Source: Undaria pinnatifida
Lineage: Eukaryota > Sar > Phaeophyceae > Laminariales > Alariaceae
Direction: 5' to 3'
Assembly: GCA_012845835.1 (NCBI GenBank)
Contig: JABAKD010000007.1
Coordinates: 7,900,566-7,964,565 of the forward strand
DNA: 64,000 bases
Shown: one piece after another, positions 57,401 to 64,000 of the stretch
Layout: every line of letters begins with the position of its first letter
Position numbering within the stretch: position 1 is the stretch's first letter
Made by a program: the position numbers and the translations under genes
Notes under the pieces: generated by a model
What the model saw: only the letters and a program-made list of their open reading frames with translations
What the model was told of the DNA's origin: nothing
Databases searched by the model: none

Positions 57401-57879
57401 GGTTGGGGGGGGGGGGGAAGGGGGGGAGGGGGGAAGGGGAGGGCTGTTGTATATATCTGCAAAACGTATTTTTTGTACGCCGAGAAAACTGCTTCGGGGG
57501 GCTAAAAACGAAGTTGCGAGGGACGTTTGGGAATTTCAACGTTCCCCCTCGCGGCTTTTGTCAAGTATGGTTAAATGCATATCTATCCCTGAAGATAGAC
57601 ATGCAGTAACCAGCCTTGACAACTATGGGTTGTAGCGGTATCATAACACACTTATAATACCGTTACTCTTCATAGTTTGACTATGTGTGTATTATTCATT
57701 TTGCTACACGGTGTGGGTTGAATCGAAATACGGAGTGAGGCTAGGGTTTAAGAAAAAGGGGGGGGGGGGGGGGGGGAGGGGGGGGGGGAATTTGACAAGA
57801 AAGCGTTTGTATGTATAGGTAGTCTGCTTATTGAGTATCCCGTCATGTTGGTGGGTGACATGTGATGAGTTGTGGGAGG

Positions 57880-58150
57880 TTTGGGGATGTTTCGGCGACT
57901 CCACTTGCAACTACAGTGTAGCTATCCGGGTCAACAGGGTGATGTTAGTCAGCCTGTGGACGGAAACTATGAAATTCGTGGAAGGTAATGCATCAGTTTA
58001 TCAAGTGAAGTCTGTAAGTCCAATATCTGGTGAGGGAAGGGTGTGGCGGGGGGGGGGGGGGGGGGGGGGGCGGGGAAGGGGGTGAATTGCAGCAGCGGGA
58101 TCTCCAGCACGTGGAAGTGTTCAACACTCTGGCGGATTTCGATGTGGGTC
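57880..58150 (+). repeat. Third copy of the inverted-repeat outer arm
   Basis: cggcgactccacttgcaactacagtgtagctatccgggtcaacagggtgatgttagtcag .. then a G run and gtgttcaacactctggcggatttcgatgtggg, as in the left arm with its middle deleted. 57441-57879 includes another G-run block at 57760-57790. Confidence 0.85.
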
Positions 58151-58974
58151 GTTTAAAGGAAAGTGAGGGAGGAGCAAAAAAAAAAAAAAAAAAAAAAAAA
58201 ACGATTAGCACTTGCATTCAGGCGTGATTTCGACTCAGTAACGTTCGTTGTTTCCGTGGACATACCATGTTTTGGCATGATTTTTGGCGTTGTTTATTTC
58301 CTGAAATATTTCGGTTCTAGGTAGCGTGTTTGATATGTACGTCATGAATGTATGTTTTGCGTTGGTATAGTTGAGAAACTTGATTATAGTTTACATTCCT
58401 CAATCGACGTCGTCGAGAAGACAAATTAATCAATACATAACAATGTTATTTGTGATTACATTTTTGTAATCCTCAGATGTTTAATAAAAACGTTGTAACC
58501 TACGAACGTAGGTTGAACACTTCAATGCTTATATACACCCTCTTTTCAACCCACAAATACCCAGTACTCGACGTGCACAGCCCATACTCACTTCCACCAC
58601 ACTCATATGTACCCGCTTCCCAACCCACACACATCCAAATGTAGACGCCTCTTCCGAATAACTCGAATCAACATGCCCGCATACATTGTTTATTCAGGTA
58701 CGACGTTGCATTACGCTCTCAGACTCTAATGTCTACGGCTATGCTTACGTGGCTACGTTTCCACTTATCCACGAAAATACCTTCCCCCCCCTCCCCCCCC
58801 CCCTCCCCTTCTCCGTAACTCTTATATCGATCTATTCCCCTAAACGGTGGTTGTTCATTCCTCTATGACACTTTGTAGAAATAAACGTTTGAGGGACAGG
58901 CGAAGTGGCCATTCCCATAAATCATGTATATCTTCTGCAATTCAATCGCTCATTCCTCTATACTAACATTATTC
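58151..58974. other. Unassigned stretch
   Basis: A-run at about 58177-58201, AT-rich 58330-58520, C-runs at 58786-58806. No gene supported. Confidence 0.5.
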
Positions 58975-59330
58975 TGCTGTACTCTGCTGTAGGACGTGCG
59001 GGTACGTGTTTGTATATACCTGCCATGCATTTCTGCTGCTGCTGCCCTGCTGTTGATACCCTACTGTTGCTGCAGCTGCAGTGCTGCTGCGTACCGCTGC
59101 TGTTCGTCATCATATGTATGCTGGATGACGTACTGTAATTTTTGCTGCGAGGTTTATTGCAGCAGCTGCTATGCAGCACCTGATTGAAACGATTTATTAT
59201 CAATGTACCCGTTGTTGTCGAATGTTCAGCCTCGAATTACCTATAATGCTATACTCATCAGCATGTCATGCATCCTCGAAATGATGGGCATGTGCGCGGC
59301 CAAGGCGGGCAGCAGCCCGCCGCGGCGAAG
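58975..59330 (+). repeat. CTG-rich dispersed repeat W, copy 2
   Basis: Matches 50588-50912: tgctgtaggacgtgcgggtacg, ctgctgctgc block, tcatgcatcctcgaaat, gcggccaaggcgggcagcagcccgccgcggcgaag. Confidence 0.85.
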
Positions 59331-59862
59331 CCCCCCTGGTTTAAGGGTCAAATAGTATAATCCATCACGGAAAGGGCCTAAATATACGAAGAAAAAAAAA
59401 AATCTCTCCTCGCCAGAACACAGATCTTGTACACGCGAGATGGAATCGACTCGAAAGAGACATTTTTATTTGTCACCGTATCACCGCAGGGGACTGCTCT
59501 GCCCAGGCGGTGGCGATTCCGAAAGGGTCTCTTCCGTTGTGCTTCGTGTTATATGAGCCGCGCGACAACGTTCAGCTCAAGGCAGACCGTACGCCCTCGG
59601 CGAGGTCTAGACATGGCGTGGTTCAAAAGTAGCACATCATGCGAAATCGGCCATCATTTTAGTTTCAAATCCTACATTTTCAAGTTGAAATTGTGAGCGC
59701 GTCCTGAGCGCGTCAGACGCGTGCTCGATACGGCATCCGCTCGAAACTTGACAACTTTTTGTCATCGTTGGGAGATAGCTCTCTAGCTGCAGTCTCTCTG
59801 CTGCCCTCTACCAAACCCAGTAGTACAGGTCTGTCCACGTTCACGCAGACGCCGCCGCCGCT

Positions 59863-60290
59863 GGTGGTGGTGGTGGTGGTGGTGGTGGTGGTGGTGGTGG
59901 TGGTGGTGGTGGTGGTGGTGGTGGTGATGGTGGTGGTGGTGGTGGTGGTGGTGGTGGTGGTGGTGGTGGTGGTGGTGGTGGTGGTAGTGGTGGAGGTGGT
60001 GGTGGTGGTGGTGGTGGTGATGGTGGTGGTGGTGGTGGTGGTGGTGGTGGTGGTGGTGGTGGTGGTAGTGGTGGTGGTAGTGGTAGTGGTGGTATGGTGG
60101 TGGTGGTGGTGGTAGTGGTGGTGGTGGTGGTGGTGGTGGTGGTGGTGGTGGTGGTGGTGGTGGTGGTGGTGGTGGTGGTGGTGGTGGTGGTGGTGGTGGT
60201 GGTGGTGGTGGTGGTGGTGGTGGTGGTGGTGGTGGTGGTGGTGGTGGTGGTGGTGGTGGTAGTGGTGGTAGTGGTGGTGGTGGTAGTGTG
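59863..60290 (+). repeat. (GGT)n microsatellite, about 425 bp
   Basis: Roughly 140 GGT units with occasional GAT, AGT, GAG or TAT interruptions. His, Thr and Val frames are artefacts. 59331-59862 and 60291-60595 show nothing recognised. Confidence 0.98.
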
Positions 60291-60597
60291 GTGCTGCTGC
60301 TTCTGTTGTTGTGTTTTGTTGTAATTTGGGTCGTGCCAGATTGTTTTGGTTGTCCTGTGCGATGGACAACACGTTCATGCCCCGCTACCGCGCTACCAGC
60401 GCATCATCACAGACAGTAGTGAGGCAGGCGGGGTCGCCAACACAGAACCGTCATTTCTACCAGCGCATACAACGTCAAGACAACAGTTCTAAACATCCTG
60501 CTACGTGAGTTCCTAGCGACAGTTACTCTATCTTAGGGATACCAGTTGGATAGCTATTGCCAGCTTTAGCCTTTGGGGATCTACATCTCTGCATGGG

Positions 60598-60710
60598 TGA
60601 TGACACATGGCAAACAATTGCCATGTGTCATCATCAATGAATCTATATATATATAGACTAGACTAGTCTAGTCTATGCAGTTACTTCCATAGTAACTGCA
60701 CCCTTTTTCA
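60598..60710. repeat. Three consecutive short hairpins
   Basis: A perfect 16-bp stem with ACAA loop (60598-60613 / 60618-60633: tgatgacacatggcaa). A palindrome agactagactagtctagtct at about 60655-60675. A stem cagttact..agtaactg at about 60677-60699. A TA run lies between the first two. Confidence 0.88.
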
Positions 60711-61664
60711 GGCTTTCTTTGGAGATCAACATAATAAAAGGACCCCGCGATATATATGTGGAATCGGTACAGTGGGCCTAACATTTGTACCAAGATGAAT
60801 GACTACCAGTAATAAATCGGTGTGAATCGTTGTCCGTGTGTATAGAGATAGTCGGCCTTGTTGACATTGTCAAGTTGAACCCTTCTGTTTGGGACTAATC
60901 TCGGAGCAGAAGATCTGCTTACCTCCAAAATCGTCATTACCATTAATTTAGACTATTAGACGACCTTTCTGTTACATTTTTTCCCCCGACGAGACGAAAA
61001 CGAAAATCCAGCGCAACATTCGGCAACAAAGCAGTTAACAAAAACCCGCAACCGTTCGTTGTCGGGGAAGCACCCATACTGGGTTCCACATGCACCAGGG
61101 TACTGTCAGCCGTGGCCCTGCGCTTGTCTGGTACCCTTTACTTGGACTGTAGTCTAGTGCTGGACCGCAATGTTGTGGGGTGAAAAATCCCCGCACGCGT
61201 CTATTTAGTGTGAATGACCTGCGATGCCGGCAGTTTGTTATATGTATGTACCATACATACCTGGTACGTACTAGCCTCGCATCTATCCCAACTCTGTCTT
61301 ACCGTGCGCTGAAGAGATGAGGTTCGCAAATTGGTCGAACCCACGAGAGCCCCAGAGCAAACCAAGCAGCATACTGCCGAGCTGGAAAACAAAAAAAAGG
61401 ATTTAGATCGAGGCTGGGCCAGGCGATTCTATAGACTAAATTATTTATATATTGCGTTTTTTTTCCTGCTCGGTTGCCATCGATTTTGCTCCTCCTGACA
61501 GCTGTGGTTCGGTTATCGCGAGGATGTCATCATTCAACGCAACACCCTGCTTGTTTTTTTTACGTGGGTTTACTATTCTGTTCTAGAACTCTTTAAGAGA
61601 GAGCATACTTGTCGTTGGCGAATCAAGACGGCATAATAACACTCGATCGGGCTGCTCTGTGTTT
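60711..61664. other. Unassigned stretch
   Basis: No recognisable gene or repeat; a few short open frames only. Confidence 0.45.
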
Positions 61665-61669
61665 CTGCG

Positions 61670-62045
61670 TGGTGTTATATGACTTAGTTCGGGTAACCTA
61701 TCGGTTGACCTTTTGCAAGTGGTCAAACGCCACTAATACCTTAGCAAATGGCGTCGTCGGCAGGACCATGGGTTTTCCGGGTCGTGGGTTCAAACCCCAC
61801 ATCCACTATCAATTAACTTTTTCAGACTTTCCCCATTCCATGTCGAACTTGAAAAATACTCTCCCCGGTATACCCAGGAAATGAAACGGCTTGGATAATT
61901 GACAGGTCCACCCGTATATCCAGCCGACCTGCTATCCCGCCGTTTCAGGGGGGGAAGGGTGTCATATGGCTTAGTTTGGGTGAGCTATCGGTTAACTTTT
62001 TGCAAGTGGTCGAACGGACTTGAATACCCCACTAGTCTAATACCT
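61670..62045 (+). mobile_element. tRNA-headed SINE, family B, plus-strand copy
   Basis: gacttagttcgggtaacctatcggttgacc, ggcgtcgtcggcaggaccatggg, gtcgtgggttcaaaccccacatcc (B box), aaaatactctccccggtata and ccgtttcaggggggg match the reversed array at 43215-43890. It is followed by a second partial start at 61960-62045. Confidence 0.85.
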
Positions 62046-62429
62046 TAACAGCGGGCCCCTGGGCCCGGTTCTGGCACTATTACTGGGCCCTTGTGCGAGA
62101 ATGCTCGTTGAGTAGCATAACACTGTGCGCTTTGCTTTCGTGCAAGAACGATTGATTGTGGTTGAAGGGCATATAACACGTGTTGTGCATGTTTCCTTTG
62201 TGCACCGTTGATTTTACTGCGCGCTCGAGAGCGAGTTGTTATGGTCTAGCTCGCCAGGATGCTTGTTGTGGCAGTAGTGGTGTCAGCGATTTCGCAAGTT
62301 CAGTGAACTGTGTATTACGTGATGCTGTCAGATGATGCGTAAACGGCCTTACTTAGGCGGTAGTAGTAGACTTCCCCACAGAAGGGGGGTTATTATATGT
62401 TGTTTTACCCCCTTTTGGGCACTTTTTCT

Positions 62430-62625
62430 TTTCAGTTTGGCTCGGTGTCACGCGCGCGAGTGACCCCCCTGTTCCTTGCGCTGAACATTCTCGGTATTGA
62501 TACGAAAAGGTACCAAAATAATCGCCGAACGTGTTTTCGGTCGGTGAGGTACAGATTCATTCGCGCGACTGACTGGTCAACACCCCTTAGTGGATATTGG
62601 GCGTACCCTATGATACCCTACCGTG
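62430..62625 (+). mobile_element. Dispersed element with gtcac..gtgac palindrome, copy 2
   Basis: ggtgtcacgcgcgcgagtgacccccctgttcctt is shared with the reversed 10228-10455 element, as are later pieces (attcatt/gcgcgactg, gtacccta). The family is non-coding. Confidence 0.5.
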
Positions 62626-64000
62626 GCCTTGATCGTATGTATGTAGGTGGGATCAGATAGATCTCCCGCCTCGAGCACAGAGCGCTCAGGCCTATGGTTT
62701 TTAACGGTGAGTGGTGGTGCAACATATCATGCTTTGTGAAAACCAACCGATCTATTAGTAGTACAAATTCGATTGCGATGGGGTTGTTCCGTGAGTCGGC
62801 CGAGGACGAGATTAGGCGGTGGTGTCACAAGGCAGAGGGCCGGTAAGGAGATCAAAACCTCATTTGCTATAATATAGGTACGTTAATGCAGCGCCAATGA
62901 CATACGTTACAGGAATGTCCCCTGGTGTGCTTTCTTTCTCTGTATTAAGGTTGAACGGTCGTGCGCGAGGAGGTTATCAATTTCAGCAACGCAGTGATTA
63001 TGCCCCATGCGTTCACCCAAAAATGCAAGCGAGAGCGGACCAAATCCCGGTCAGGTATTACGCCTATCGTGCTTTCTACCTAGTCAATTATCTACGTTAC
63101 GTAGCGTGATAACTATGCGGTTCTGCTATTAATACATACATTAGGTTCCACCCTCTTCTTTTTAGTTAGATATCGCGGTTCTGCCTGCTACATATAGTAG
63201 TTGTAGTTGTGGTACGTGATTCAACGCTCACCGTGGTTGCGATATTTTGCGTCTTTAGCTTGGTGCATCTTTGTTTAGCAATAAAAATGGGTCCCTGTAG
63301 CCAAAGTGTCATCATCCATAACCGACCCAGCTATAATCCATCACCAAAAGCAAGATGCAACCTCTCCCTGTGCGTATACACCGCTGCACGCAGTCGGTTG
63401 TATTGTACGATGCGTGATCACCTAATATACCACCAAACACGCTCGGCCAGGCGAGAGGGGAGAGGCTGCGGCGGCTGGGACAAATATAAAAACAACCGCG
63501 AAATCAATATGCTTACTTTAATAATATTGGTATACGACTTTTGTATGATATTATATGATATATTATAATAATTTAAATGCATCACCGGATAACGTTTAGT
63601 AGCCCACGAGCTCCGCCGTTGCACTGCTGTGCCACCAAAATCGAACTGATTAAGTTGCCACAAAGACGTATGCCATGCTTACATAGATGCGCGCTTTCTT
63701 CTCTGAAAAGTCAAACAGAAGAAGAGATCTACACAGCTGCACAGGCTTCATCCATCCCCGCGACGAAACAAAACAACGAATTACACGTCCATAACTGCAT
63801 GCATGCATCTAAAACATGGCAAAAACGCACTCTCCCATCCTCGCCTGCTGTTTCTCAAGTTCCCACCGGGTATGCTATGCCAGGTGCGCTACTGTACGCC
63901 GATGGATCACGTCGCGAAAGGAAAGAAAGCGTGCAACACGCCGAGAAGGTGGTTCACAGACGCTCAAACGAACACAAACACATACCCGGTATGTATATAT
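62626..64000. other. Unassigned right end
   Basis: Mixed composition; AT-rich near 63500-63590. Open frames up to 119 codons, but no motif, splice pattern or repeat match that I can support. Confidence 0.45.

Noticed and set aside
59713-60378. 221-codon poly-His/poly-Thr minus frame
   Set aside because: Reading of the GGT tract; no flanking domain.
39700-64000. LTR retrotransposon, Polinton or other virus-like element
   Set aside because: I saw direct and inverted repeats but no protease, integrase, polymerase or capsid-like coding signal, so I do not assign any such element.

Overview
The window looks like nuclear DNA of a eukaryote with large, intron-rich genes. My best guess is a photosynthetic stramenopile, for example a brown alga. 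That guess rests on long TG- and homopolymer-rich introns, Gly/Gln-rich inserts in a conserved protein and many tRNA-derived short repeats; it is not proven. I see no operons, rRNA, CRISPR or convincing functional tRNA gene.

About 0.3-34.5 kb, plus strand: one gene, cut by the left edge. Thirty-one exons (279-34508) join in one unbroken reading frame of about 1,595 codons. The product is an SOS1/NHE-type (CPA1) sodium/proton antiporter. In order it shows the last part of the membrane transporter domain (exons 1-3), the start of the long cytoplasmic region (exons 4-5), a low-complexity Gly/Ser/Gln-rich insert of about 430 residues (exons 6-13), the SOS1-type helical region (exons 14-19), a cyclic-nucleotide-binding-like domain (exons 20-23), and a variable C-terminal tail (exons 24-31). 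A possible alternative last exon lies at 39212-39316. Only about 14% of the gene span is coding.

The most unusual feature is that at least 15 of the 31 exons have decayed local copies of their own ends, about 35 in total. Each copy spans a splice junction and sits as a tandem 'echo' in the adjacent intron, most often exon 3' end plus 5' splice site plus the first intron bases. The same introns carry interspersed repeats that appear to end in poly-C tails, TIR elements, tRNA-headed SINEs and many microsatellites.

About 34.5-39.7 kb: tandem arrays (120-bp, 150-bp and 87-bp periods) around the candidate terminal exon. About 39.7-52 kb: gene-poor DNA with three SINE families, tRNA-like heads, a repeated 250-400 bp family, a LINE endonuclease fragment and a pair of conserved coding-like fragments of unknown origin. 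About 52.1-58.2 kb: a large imperfect inverted repeat with poly-G/poly-C blocks and further tandem modules. About 58.5-64 kb: dispersed repeat copies, a 425-bp GGT tract, a run of perfect hairpins and no protein gene I can support.
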